A stretch of DNA of 42,440 bases, taken from IMG/VR virus record IMGVR_UViG_3300010389_000038, positions 1-42,440 of that record; one strand, given 5' to 3'. A program made the position numbers and the translations under genes. The DNA is from a virus. Under the pieces are notes generated by a model. That model was not told where the DNA came from. It worked only from the letters and a program-made list of their open reading frames with translations, and searched no databases. This document shows, one piece after another, positions 1 through 5,951 of the stretch. Each line of letters starts with the position of its first letter. The stretch's first letter is position 1.

Positions 1-508
1 TGTCTTCTGGGACATAACACCACATGTCGTAGAACCAGCTTGCCGTTCCATCCGGGGTGCTGATGAAGAGTGCCCAGCCTTGTTTGTCGGCGAGGGCGGG
101 ACGGATGACTTCGAACCAGACAGCGGAGTCCATGTAGGCGGCTTCGTCGAGGACGACGCCAGACAGGCTGCGGCCTCGGAGGGCCATGGCGTTTTCGGTG
201 CCTTTGAGTTCGATGGTTGAATCGTTAATGAGTTCGAGTTTGAGATCGGTTTCGTTTTTGCTGCGGATGTATTGCGGTGGGACGATCTTTTTTAGTACTT
301 TCCAGGCGATGTCTTTTGCCATGCGGTACGTGGGGGCGCAGTAAAAGAAGGTTTCGCCGGGACGTGCCAGGGCCTTGGTGAAGAGTTCGATGCAGGCCAG
401 GTAGGACTTGCCGAAGCGGCGGCCTGCGACAAGGACTCGGAAGCGTTTTTTGCTGTAAAAAACTTCGGATTGAGCCTTTTTGAGGCTGATGTCAATCGTG
501 TTGCTCAT
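1..508 (-). CDS. terL: Terminase large subunit, N-terminal part (cut by window edge)
   Basis: ATP-driven DNA packaging motor of the procapsid. The visible 169 residues contain the ATPase core. A Walker A motif GRRFGKS lies at residues 29-35, a Walker B segment GVVLDEAAYMD has its acidic pair at D121-E122, and a coupling motif FISTPDG lies near 148-154. The order and spacing are typical of phage large terminases. The C-terminal nuclease domain lies beyond position 1. I chose the ATG whose first base is 508; it overlaps the terS stop by 17 nt, which suggests translational coupling. The frame stays open to the left edge. Confidence is high from the motifs. Confidence 0.93.
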   Translation of the reverse strand, partial: MSNTIDISLKKAQSEVFYSKKRFRVLVAGRRFGKSYLACIELFTKALARPGETFFYCAPTYRMAKDIAWKVLKKIVPPQYIRSKNETDLKLELINDSTIELKGTENAMALRGRSLSGVVLDEAAYMDSAVWFEVIRPALADKQGWALFISTPDGTASWFYDMWCYVPED

Positions 509-1034
509 TTTCGACGTCGATAATTTCGGCTTGGGGGAGTTGGGCGGCGTCCGATCCAGTGATTTCTGGGGGTGGTTCGACGGTGACGCGGATTTCGGGG
601 AGGGAGCTGGTTTGTTCGGGCATGTCGCAACCGACTTGACGTGCCAGGGAGTCGAGGACGTTGGCGGCGGTTTGCATTTGGCCGCGTTTCATGGCGGCGT
701 TAAAGAGGCGCTGGCGTTGCATGAAGATGCGACCGGCCATTTTGGTGCGTTCGCGTTCGAAGTCTTCGGCGACCAGTTCGTAAACGCCTTTCCAGTCGCG
801 CCAGGCAGTGGCGATGCCGATTTGTTCTTTGGCGGCGTGTTCTAGTACCAGTTGACGTACAGGAAGACCTTCGAGTTGGCGTTTGTAGAGGCGTTGGATG
901 CGTGCCTGTTGTGCTTCTTTGGTGCTTTTGGGGCCAAATGGTCGTTGCCTTTTTATTTCATCCTGCTTTTCTGCCTCGTCATCAAAGCCGCTGTCGTACT
1001 TATTAGCGGTGTCTTCCGCCATAATTTGCTGCAT
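492..1034 (-). CDS. terS: Putative terminase small subunit
   Basis: 180 residues. It would recognise the packaging site and load DNA onto the large subunit. It sits directly upstream of terL with overlapping ends, the classical terS-terL arrangement. Sequence support is modest: a basic, helical N-terminal half with a helix-turn-helix-like stretch (VRQLVLEHAAKEQIG, about residues 59-73), a helical middle, and an acidic, proline-rich tail. A second ATG lies four codons in, at 1022, and neither start has a clear Shine-Dalgarno sequence. The call rests mainly on position. Confidence 0.68.
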   Translation of the reverse strand: MQQIMAEDTANKYDSGFDDEAEKQDEIKRQRPFGPKSTKEAQQARIQRLYKRQLEGLPVRQLVLEHAAKEQIGIATAWRDWKGVYELVAEDFERERTKMAGRIFMQRQRLFNAAMKRGQMQTAANVLDSLARQVGCDMPEQTSSLPEIRVTVEPPPEITGSDAAQLPQAEIIDVENEQHD

Positions 1035-1047
1035 TCCGTTTTTACTC

Positions 1048-1061
1048 TATCAACTTTGATA
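1048..1061. promoter_or_regulatory. Palindrome upstream of terS, possible operator
   Basis: TATCAA-CT-TTGATA is a perfect inverted repeat with a 2-nt spacer, 14 nt upstream of the terS start in AT-rich DNA. Its size and place fit a dimeric repressor or terminase recognition site. This is inference; no binding protein is identified. Confidence 0.35.
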
Positions 1062-1116
1062 AAAATAGCGTATTTGTATTATTTTGCCCTGCGGTCGACG
1101 TTCCAGGCAAACTTGA

Positions 1117-1250
1117 CCCCTGCCCCCTAGCACAGTATGATATGGGGGTAGTACATTAGTGATTTCTGATGATGTTTGAGTAGGTTCCCGGGCAGACGAG
1201 TACATTTGTACTATTCTGAACCCTACCCCCTAAGTAGTACAGCAGTACCA
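1117..1250. repeat. Repeat cluster upstream of terS, candidate packaging or control site
   Basis: Two direct repeats match at 11 of 13 positions (CCCCTGCCCCCTA at 1117-1129 and ACCCTACCCCCTA at 1220-1232). An 8-bp inverted pair (GGGGGTAG at 1144-1151, CTACCCCC at 1223-1230) lies between and within them. The palindrome GTACA-TT-TGTAC sits at 1200-1211, and further AGTAC half-sites lie at 1150-1154, 1236-1240 and 1244-1248. No ORF of note occupies 1035-1316. Small-terminase binding sites often lie beside terS, so a pac or cos role is plausible but unproven. Confidence 0.4.
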
Positions 1251-1316
1251 TAAGATTATCCAATGATTAAATTGTCACAAGGCGAAGGCGTTATGTAGCA
1301 CTTTTGGCCCTATACT

Positions 1317-1538
1317 ATGTGCAACGAAGCGAAGCACACCAGCCGACCTTCGCCACAGCCAACCGGACACACACGCGCCAACGGCGAGCAGCTCTGCTGT
1401 GACCCGACGGAGCCAGGCAAGCCGGGGACGCTGGAAAAATCTATTCGAGGCGTGCCCGTCTCTGCATACTGTGGTGCTTCAGACTGCCCGAAGAGTCTGA
1501 CTCGGTGGCCCCGATCGCGTGAAATAGCGGGGATTTAA
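1317..1538 (+). CDS. Doubtful small Cys-containing ORF (73 aa)
   Basis: Unrecognised reading frame with five cysteines, preceded by a TATACT -10-like hexamer at 1311-1316 that is too close to the ATG for a normal leader. There is no Shine-Dalgarno sequence. Two hairpins lie in its last 60 bases, so the stretch may be a structured leader RNA for the genes that follow and not a protein gene. Confidence 0.22.
   Translation: MCNEAKHTSRPSPQPTGHTRANGEQLCCDPTEPGKPGTLEKSIRGVPVSAYCGASDCPKSLTRWPRSREIAGI
1479..1532 (+). other. Two consecutive hairpins before the first early operon
   Basis: TCAGACT (1479-1485) pairs with AGTCTGA (1494-1500) around an 8-nt loop. CCCCG (1509-1513) pairs with CGGGG (1528-1532). 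Neither is followed by a U-run, so they look like structured RNA or DNA sites, not terminators. They end about 35 nt upstream of the ATG at 1567. Confidence 0.4.
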
Positions 1539-1566
1539 CAAAGCATCCACTGATTCTCACCGAACC

Positions 1567-1851
1567 ATGAAAACGACTGTTCAGACGACCCACTCGATCG
1601 ACAATGCCAACCTGAGCCTAAACAGCTCGAGCGTCACTGTCACCGATAGTGGGTCGCACGATTCCGTTACGATTCAGGGTCTTAACCGTGTTCAAGTTGC
1701 CCGTGAGTTGCGTTACTGGTTGCTTTACCAGCAACACTCTCACGACATCAGCGATCGCGGGGCGATGCTTAAAGCATTGCAACAGATGCAGGAGTCTCTC
1801 ACGGAAACGATCGCCACATTCTCTCCGGAGACTGAGGAGGTCACCAAGTGA
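1567..1851 (+). CDS. Small hypothetical protein (94 aa)
   Basis: Unrecognised. The first 35 residues are Ser/Thr-rich and beta-like. A helical segment follows (VARELRYWLLYQQHSHDIS, about 43-61), then more helix up to an acidic tail. It is the first gene of a run of short rightward genes. Its stop overlaps the GTG start of the next gene (GTGA), so the two are probably translationally coupled. The leader just before the ATG (CACCGAACC) resembles those before 3818 and 4051 and has no Shine-Dalgarno sequence. Confidence 0.6.
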   Translation: MKTTVQTTHSIDNANLSLNSSSVTVTDSGSHDSVTIQGLNRVQVARELRYWLLYQQHSHDISDRGAMLKALQQMQESLTETIATFSPETEEVTK

Positions 1852-2027
1852 GACATATCGTCACCCGTTATCACGGCGTCGATGCTGGCTGGCTCCCCAT
1901 GCGGGAGGCCAGTCGGCCCCGGCTCAAGGCAGATGCTGAACGACTCGCTGCTTTCATGCGGCGAATCGATCCGCTCCACTGCTACCGAGCAACGGCTCTA
2001 GAACCTGAACTCCCTAGCTTCATCTGA
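1848..2027 (+). CDS. Small basic hypothetical protein (59 aa)
   Basis: GTG start overlapping the preceding TGA. The protein is arginine-rich, with a likely helix in the middle (PRLKADAERLAAFMRRI). Family unknown. Being placed between two tightly spaced genes in the same direction, with a GTGA junction, supports real translation. Confidence 0.55.
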   Translation: MRHIVTRYHGVDAGWLPMREASRPRLKADAERLAAFMRRIDPLHCYRATALEPELPSFI

Positions 2028-2029
2028 TC

Positions 2030-2182
2030 ATGTATCAAGTGTTCCAACTGTCAGAAGACGGTTTCGAAATGTCTCTCGGCTACTTCCCGACTTATGAAGA
2101 CGCAGACAATGCGTTGGAAGATTTCTGGAACTGGCGACCGCACGCGGTCATAGACATCCGAGAGTTGCCATCTGGTAACTAA
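2030..2182 (+). CDS. Small acidic hypothetical protein (50 aa)
   Basis: Starts 2 nt after the preceding stop. It opens with MYQVFQLSEDGFEMSLGYFP and continues TYEDADNALEDFWNW, a pattern seen in short phage proteins with one beta-sheet and one helix. Function unknown. A hairpin terminator candidate follows at 2190. Confidence 0.6.
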   Translation: MYQVFQLSEDGFEMSLGYFPTYEDADNALEDFWNWRPHAVIDIRELPSGN

Positions 2183-2189
2183 TCAAACG

Positions 2190-2212
2190 ACCCAGGACTT
2201 TACATCCTGGGT
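2190..2212 (+). terminator. Hairpin after first small-gene group
   Basis: ACCCAGGA (2190-2197) and TCCTGGGT (2205-2212) form a perfect 8-bp stem with a 7-nt loop. The downstream tract (AACACTTTC) is only weakly T-rich, so it may be a leaky terminator or an mRNA-stabilising hairpin. Confidence 0.5.
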
Positions 2213-2232
2213 AACACTTTCTACCTAAAACC

Positions 2233-2466
2233 ATGGTTGCTGAAACTTACAACGGATGGTCCAATTACGAGACCTGGAATGTTGCTCTCTGGATCCAGAA
2301 TGATTTCAATCTGTACTCAATAGGGTGCAGCTGCGGTGATTACGCTGAATTCCTCAGTTACATCACCGACGGAATCATTCAACCAAAAACACCAGACGGC
2401 GTTTATTTTGACAATGTTTTTGTCAATTATCCCGAGCTGGATGAAATGATTCAGGAGCTGGCCTGA
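2233..2466 (+). CDS. NYETWNVALWI-type small phage protein (77 aa)
   Basis: The N-terminus NGWSNYETWNVALWIQND is the signature of a widespread small phage and plasmid family that I recall as DUF7249; the family number is from memory. Function is not established. The rest of the protein is acidic and ends in a helix. Its TGA overlaps the ATG of the next gene (TGATGA), so the pair is probably coupled and co-expressed early. Confidence 0.7.
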   Translation: MVAETYNGWSNYETWNVALWIQNDFNLYSIGCSCGDYAEFLSYITDGIIQPKTPDGVYFDNVFVNYPELDEMIQELA

Positions 2467-2720
2467 TGATCGTCGAGAAATACGACTTGCCTTCTCACTG
2501 GGCAAGTTATTTAATCAACGGAGACGCCACATCGTTCAGCCTGAATGATGATGGCGGAGACGCTGAAATTGCACTAATCGACGAAATCATCGCAGACATT
2601 GACACTAAGGGTGGCGCGATCATCACTTGCTCTGAAGAATCCTTCTTTAGCAAGTACCATGACGCGCAACCTTACGGCGTCCTCGCCTGCGATTGCCTCG
2701 AATACACGTTCTATTTCTGA
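2466..2720 (+). CDS. Small acidic hypothetical protein (84 aa)
   Basis: Begins MIVEKYDLPSHWASYLINGD, an opening I associate with short phage proteins found near NYETWN-type genes. It is strongly acidic in the middle (DDGGDAEIALIDEIIADID) and ends in an aromatic tail. Unknown role. It is the last gene before a strong terminator, so it closes the second small operon. Confidence 0.65.
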   Translation: MIVEKYDLPSHWASYLINGDATSFSLNDDGGDAEIALIDEIIADIDTKGGAIITCSEESFFSKYHDAQPYGVLACDCLEYTFYF

Positions 2721-2740
2721 GCCCCTACGGGGGCTTTTTT
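2721..2740 (+). terminator. Rho-independent terminator
   Basis: GCCCC-TACG-GGGGC followed by six Ts, starting at the base after the preceding TGA. It separates the rightward small genes from the leftward gene whose stop codon lies at 2739. Confidence 0.9.
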
Positions 2741-3218
2741 ATTCCCCAAAGTAGAACTGCTCGCAGAACCAAAGAAGAGCGTTGGTATCCACGTTGTAAG
2801 TTGAATCGGTCCACGGCTTGAACCAGTCCTGATGTTGAATGATTGGCCTACAGCCTGACTGCCAGGCAACCGACCCACGATCCAACTCGCCAATGATGCG
2901 ACAAGCAGGGCCGCCGGTAGAAAGCAGGATCTCGAATTCTTCAGGCTGCTGCTCAGGAGTGCCGGGAACGTACCAGCCAGAACGAACCAGCACGGTCAGC
3001 GGCATCTCTTGCGCGTACTCGCTGATTGCCTCTTGCAGGCTGTCAGCGGTTGCACCTTCAATGTCCCAGGCAAGATCCTGAAGGATGTAGTTGGCCTCAT
3101 CGGTCAGCGGCTGGCTTTGGTCAGCGTCCCAGCAGTGCAGCTCATAGAGGGCCTCGATGGTCTGAGCATGGCCGGTAGCGTTGGCTTCGGCGTGGTTGGT
3201 GTCTGTTGCTGTTGTCAT
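2739..3218 (-). CDS. Conserved phage hypothetical protein (159 aa)
   Basis: Leftward gene of unknown function. Several stretches match a pattern I recognise from phage and prophage hypotheticals: PLTVLVRSGWYVPG, EEFEILLSTGGPACRIIGEL, HQDWFKPWT and the C-terminus CEQFYFGE. I prefer the ATG at 3218 over a TTG at 3272, which would add 18 residues. It is convergent with the upstream operon and divergent from the HTH gene at 3406, with which it shares a promoter region. Confidence 0.68.
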   Translation of the reverse strand: MTTATDTNHAEANATGHAQTIEALYELHCWDADQSQPLTDEANYILQDLAWDIEGATADSLQEAISEYAQEMPLTVLVRSGWYVPGTPEQQPEEFEILLSTGGPACRIIGELDRGSVAWQSGCRPIIQHQDWFKPWTDSTYNVDTNALLWFCEQFYFGE

Positions 3219-3285
3219 AGCCTGTAGGTGTGGCGTCCCACCAATATGGCCTACGTTCCAGGTAGTCGTCAAGCGGTGTCCGAAA

Positions 3286-3302
3286 ATTCCGATATATCCA
3301 AG
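3286..3302 (+). repeat. 17-bp direct repeat, copy 1 (intergenic)
   Basis: ATTCCGATATATCCAAG, identical to 3533-3549. It contains the palindrome GATATATC. This copy lies in the control region between the leftward gene (start 3218) and the HTH gene (start 3406). Confidence 0.85.
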
Positions 3303-3324
3303 AATTCCGGTTTCCCCGATTGTT

Positions 3325-3332
3325 TTGTAGTA
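3325..3332 (+). promoter_or_regulatory. TTGTAGTA intergenic motif
   Basis: TTGTAGTA reading towards the HTH gene, 74 nt before its start. The same or nearly the same octamer lies at 5496-5503, 6808-6815, 7508-7515, 7607-7614 and 10651-10658, mostly upstream of early genes and pointing at them. It may be a promoter element or operator; its role is inferred only from position. Confidence 0.33.
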
Positions 3333-3405
3333 GGGTTAAGCCGAAACGTTCCAGCACTATGGAAACCAGCTGTTTCGCGAACACCGACCATCGGGAGGTG
3401 TGAGC

Positions 3406-3774
3406 ATGGCAACGTCCCAGGAAATCGAGCAGCGGCACTCAGTCATCCGTGGATGGCTTGAGACCGGCGCGAGCCACGCAACAGTAGCCACGATGGTCAG
3501 TGCCCGCTTCGGCCTGAGTCGCTCCACTGCCTATTCCGATATATCCAAGGTGCAGGCCACCATCGACGCATCAGATGACGGACCAAGCACTGAGGAAGCC
3601 TCAGAGCATGACGTGGCTGGCGTCCTTGGAATGCTCCAGCACCAGTTCAACATTGCAGCCGCTCAAGGTGACGTCCCAGCAATGACCAAGCTGGTAGGCG
3701 CCATTGACAAAGCCAAAAAATGGCAAGGCTATTCGCTATCGATCCAGGGCTCAGCCAACAACGGTTACGTCTAG
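3406..3774 (+). CDS. Helix-turn-helix DNA-binding protein (122 aa)
   Basis: Probable small DNA-binding protein. The N-terminal half carries a helix-turn-helix: SHATVATMVSARFGLSRSTAYSDISKV, with recognition helix SRSTAYSDISKV. The C-terminal half is helical and could mediate multimerisation (VLGMLQHQFNIAAAQGD). The Shine-Dalgarno sequence GGAGG at 3394-3398 sits 7 nt before ATG 3406, which decides this start over GTG 3400. Part of the 17-bp repeat found in its promoter region is also inside the gene (3533-3549), which hints at autoregulation. A terminase-small-like role is an alternative, but terS is already assigned elsewhere. Confidence 0.72.
   Translation: MATSQEIEQRHSVIRGWLETGASHATVATMVSARFGLSRSTAYSDISKVQATIDASDDGPSTEEASEHDVAGVLGMLQHQFNIAAAQGDVPAMTKLVGAIDKAKKWQGYSLSIQGSANNGYV
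3533..3549 (+). repeat. 17-bp direct repeat, copy 2 (inside HTH gene)
   Basis: Identical to 3286-3302. Here it encodes part of the recognition helix region (YSDISK). The flanks of the two copies do not match. Confidence 0.85.
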
Positions 3775-3775
3775 A

Positions 3776-3820
3776 GGCTGAGACTCACGAGACCCAACAC
3801 TAAACACACGAACCACCATG
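3776..3820 (+). repeat. 45-bp leader repeat, copy 1
   Basis: Matches 4009-4053 at 42 of 45 positions, and perfectly over the last 31 bases (3790-3820), which end in the ATG of the next gene. The sequence is A/C-rich and has no Shine-Dalgarno motif. Confidence 0.9.
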
Positions 3821-4024
3821 AAAACAGATCGCCTGTCAGTTTCCTGTAGCAGGGAGATTGACTTAAAAATGATCCGGCACCTTGCTGAGTTAAGCGGTCA
3901 ATCAGTTTCAGCTATGGCTGATTGCTGTTTGTCTGAGTACCTACAGCAAAATTATTTGCGATTGGCGGAATTCTATGAGAATGCACGTTCCAGGTTGAAT
4001 GATCAGGCGGCTAAGCCTCACTAG
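3818..4024 (+). CDS. Small ribbon-helix-helix-like protein (68 aa)
   Basis: N-terminal pattern of one strand then two helices: RLSVSCSREIDLKMIRHLAEL, then SVSAMADCCLSEYLQQNYLRL. This resembles ribbon-helix-helix repressors, but the match is loose. The ATG is fixed by the duplicated leader: the same 31 bases precede the gene at 4051. There is no Shine-Dalgarno sequence, so translation may depend on the A/C-rich leader. Confidence 0.6.
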   Translation: MKTDRLSVSCSREIDLKMIRHLAELSGQSVSAMADCCLSEYLQQNYLRLAEFYENARSRLNDQAAKPH

Positions 4025-4053
4025 ACCCAACACTAAACACACGAACCACCATG
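4009..4053 (+). repeat. 45-bp leader repeat, copy 2
   Basis: Second copy of the leader at 3776-3820, 233 bp downstream. The stop codon TAG of the previous gene (4022-4024) lies inside it, so the repeat bridges the two genes. Confidence 0.9.
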
Positions 4054-4302
4054 GACAACGAACTTTACAGAGCCCAAGAAAACCTCAGGATGATGGGAAC
4101 CTGTCCCACTTGGTATGACCACCTCAACAAAATTGAGGCAGCAATGGCAGAAGAAGAGCGCATATATAAGATTCGTACCAAGGCAGGCTGGGAGGGTGAC
4201 CCGGACGGTTGGTGCGCCCCACACCCTGAGAAGCCTGGCGAGCTTATTACCGAGTGGGAATGGATGCATTATGGGCTGCCTTACCCGGAGGACGAAAACT
4301 AA
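4051..4302 (+). CDS. Small hypothetical protein (83 aa)
   Basis: Unrecognised acidic protein rich in Trp and Met, with an N-terminal helical half and a Pro/Gly-rich C-terminal half (GWEGDPDGWCAPHPEKPGEL). The start is set by the shared leader repeat. The 3' end overlaps the stop of the convergent nuclease gene by 4 nt, so no terminator fits between them. Confidence 0.62.
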   Translation: MDNELYRAQENLRMMGTCPTWYDHLNKIEAAMAEEERIYKIRTKAGWEGDPDGWCAPHPEKPGELITEWEWMHYGLPYPEDEN

Positions 4303-5105
4303 GCGGCTAAGTTCTCGAAATACCGTTCCACCCGCTCAGTAAAAACCTGCTCGCAGCCCCTTAATTCAAGGTCCGTAAGGTATCTGACTTGAGGGGCACC
4401 TGTTCGGCGTGCCACAACAATCGCACCACCCACAGGGCGAATACCTGTCATATGCCGCAACCCTAAAGAATATGCTCCGAGTTGACACTGATAGTTGAAA
4501 AGCATTTCTTCGCTGCGTTCGCGTTGGCTGGTTTTCCAGTCGATGACCATGGGGCCTTTGCCTTGAATGTCCAGCAGGGCATCGCACGTACCAGCAAAAC
4601 CGGCTGGATGGTGAATGGAAAATTCGACGGCATGAATGGCGGTTACGTTCTTGCTAATCCAGCCGCGTAGGCCGCGTGCGTAGCCAGCAGCGCTCCAGGG
4701 GACTCTAGGAGCCCCTTGAATGGCCCTTTCAAGGCCCCAAGCGGTGATCGATCCAGGGCAACGTTCCAGGCCGTCTGAATGGGTTTTCCAGACGTTGCGT
4801 TTGTTGGCCGCTTTTCTTGCTAATTGCGAGCCTAATCGGAGGATATGCTCTGCGTGGTTGTGGGCAAGGGTGCCTCGTGTTGCAGCGGTTTCCCGATCTT
4901 GTTCGCTACCTGGACGAGCCAGCCAACGTTCCAGGCGCTCTTTTTGCTCAGGCGGCGCCGTAGCTCCCAGTATGTGGGTGACGCTATGAAACACGCCGCC
5001 AGCGTCGTCCCGATAAACGCGCCAGTTGAAATCGGTTCCAGTGTCATCACGTACCAGGGAACTTTTGCGTAACTTACTCAGCCTGGCTTGTGCTTCAGTA
5101 ACCAT
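4299..5105 (-). CDS. RecB/Cas4-like PD-(D/E)XK nuclease (268 aa)
   Basis: Probable phage exonuclease acting in recombination, replication or host DNA degradation. The motifs are in the family order: RGTLAHNHAE near residues 78-86, E161 and FAGTCDALLD with D175, IDWKTS with D189 and K191, and QLGAY at 208-212. These correspond to the acidic residue, the (D/E)XK core and the QxxxY motif of RecB-type nucleases. Length fits a stand-alone nuclease. The start overlaps the upstream 54-codon gene by 28 nt, so it probably belongs to a leftward mini-operon with 5078-5393. No partner annealing protein is obvious nearby. Confidence 0.85.
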   Translation of the reverse strand: MVTEAQARLSKLRKSSLVRDDTGTDFNWRVYRDDAGGVFHSVTHILGATAPPEQKERLERWLARPGSEQDRETAATRGTLAHNHAEHILRLGSQLARKAANKRNVWKTHSDGLERCPGSITAWGLERAIQGAPRVPWSAAGYARGLRGWISKNVTAIHAVEFSIHHPAGFAGTCDALLDIQGKGPMVIDWKTSQRERSEEMLFNYQCQLGAYSLGLRHMTGIRPVGGAIVVARRTGAPQVRYLTDLELRGCEQVFTERVERYFENLAA

Positions 5106-5242
5106 GTTTGCGTTAGCTGATTAACTTTTGGCGGGACTAGATGGTGTGAGCTTACCCAGCCAAATTCATCGCCAACTGCTACACGAACCATGCCGTCATC
5201 TGTATTGGTTATGACGGGTTCAGGAATCCTGTGTTCGGCCAT
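5078..5242 (-). CDS. Small hypothetical protein (54 aa)
   Basis: ATG at 5242, ending inside the start of the nuclease gene (28-nt overlap in another frame). It begins MAEHRIPEPVITNTDDGMVR, followed by a beta-rich middle (VAVGDEFGWVSSHHLVPP). Unknown family. The tight overlap on both sides supports a coupled three-gene leftward unit. Confidence 0.5.
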   Translation of the reverse strand: MAEHRIPEPVITNTDDGMVRVAVGDEFGWVSSHHLVPPKVNQLTQTWLLKHKPG

Positions 5243-5393
5243 ACGTTCCATGGTTTTTATACAGCTGATATAAGCCGATAAAGGTGCCGTGGAATGGGTG
5301 CTCCTTCATATATCGAAGGTCTGCTTGGTAAAGACGTTCCAGGTATTCGACTCTCCCTTGTTGTTCCTTGATGTCTTCCGCTCCGTAGGCCAT
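5220..5393 (-). CDS. Small hypothetical protein (57 aa)
   Basis: I take the ATG at 5393 as the start. Longer versions (TTG 5492 or ATG 5456) would read through a leftward terminator hairpin at 5427-5454. The product is mostly helical (EDIKEQQGRVEYLERLYQAD) with an aromatic, His-rich C-terminal half. Unknown function. It overlaps the next gene by 23 nt. Confidence 0.5.
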   Translation of the reverse strand: MAYGAEDIKEQQGRVEYLERLYQADLRYMKEHPFHGTFIGLYQLYKNHGTYGRTQDS

Positions 5394-5426
5394 GCAAATA
5401 CTATTTCCCAAATTGATATTAGCAAT

Positions 5427-5454
5427 AAAAAAGGCCACCGTCCCACGGGTGGCC
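5427..5454 (-). terminator. Leftward rho-independent terminator
   Basis: On the - strand GGCCACC and GGTGGCC form a 7-bp stem with an 8-nt loop, followed by TTTTTTATT. It lies downstream of the DUF4278-like gene (5505-5624). Confidence 0.85.
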
Positions 5455-5504
5455 ATCTCTTTGAACGCAGGGTTGTCCACTACCCTTGCCAATACTACTA
5501 CAGC

Positions 5505-5624
5505 TCAACGGGTGTAGCAAACACCTCGGTAACAAAGGTTGGCGGTTTTAGCGATTGCGTTTTGAGCAGTTTGAAGTGCTTGCTTCTTCTGCTCTTTGCG
5601 CTGGATCAGGCTGAGAACGTTCAT
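5505..5624 (-). CDS. DUF4278-like short protein (39 aa)
   Basis: Tiny protein with a basic helical N-terminal part (IQRKEQKKQALQTAQNAIA) and the C-terminus LCYRGVCYTR. The YRGVxY signature is that of DUF4278, a family found mainly in cyanobacteria and their phages; its function is unknown. This is one of the better host clues in the window. It has its own terminator 50 nt downstream. There is no clear Shine-Dalgarno sequence. Confidence 0.75.
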   Translation of the reverse strand: MNVLSLIQRKEQKKQALQTAQNAIAKTANLCYRGVCYTR

Positions 5625-5697
5625 GGGTTTGGTAGCAACGGTTACTAAATAACATATATCGGGTTTAGTTTGGGTGGTGTTCGCCCCAGCACAACAA

Positions 5698-5721
5698 AAC
5701 CCCCAGCCGAGGCCAGGGGTT
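5698..5721 (-). terminator. Leftward terminator-like hairpin
   Basis: AACCCC...GGGGTT outer stem with an inner GCC/GGC stem after a 2-nt mismatch, followed on the - strand by TTTTGTTG. Closely resembles the hairpin at 6767-6792. It would end transcripts coming from the KilA-N gene side. Confidence 0.65.
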
Positions 5722-5737
5722 CTGAAGCTTGTTCTGG

Positions 5738-5771
5738 CCTATAGCTGCCCAAGGACCTGCACAGCTATAGG
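5738..5771. repeat. Perfect 10-bp inverted repeat
   Basis: CCTATAGCTG (5738-5747) and CAGCTATAGG (5762-5771) flank a 14-nt loop. There is no U-run on either side, so it is not a simple terminator. It lies in a roughly 330-bp stretch (5625-5951) without a normal-sized gene. Confidence 0.75.
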
Positions 5772-5784
5772 AAAGAAACGGATG

Positions 5785-5853
5785 TCACATAGATGACCAG
5801 TCGAGCACGGCTAGTCGATCCACCCGGTGATGAAGCGGATGGTATGTGATCAT
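5785..5853 (-). CDS. Possible 22-codon mini-ORF
   Basis: ATG at 5853 preceded by GGAGG with a 7-nt spacer, the best Shine-Dalgarno match in this part of the window. It encodes 22 residues starting MITYHPLHHRVDRLAVLDW and then stops. It could be a leader peptide or small regulator upstream of the strong inverted repeat at 5738-5771, or a chance occurrence. Confidence 0.3.
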   Translation of the reverse strand: MITYHPLHHRVDRLAVLDWSSM

Positions 5854-5951
5854 CAGTGGACCTCCGGGTTTCCCCTTTGGCACTGACGGTAATGACGTCA
5901 CAAGGGAACGAAGTCCGCCGCAACGAAAATTACTCAGAAAGAATAGCACAG

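Noticed and set aside
5220-5492. Longer form of the small leftward gene starting at TTG 5492 or ATG 5456
   Set aside because: Its first codons coincide with a leftward terminator hairpin and U-run at 5427-5454.
5738-5950. tRNA gene in the gene-poor stretch
   Set aside because: No cloverleaf, T-loop or anticodon arm could be fitted; only the long inverted repeat stands out.
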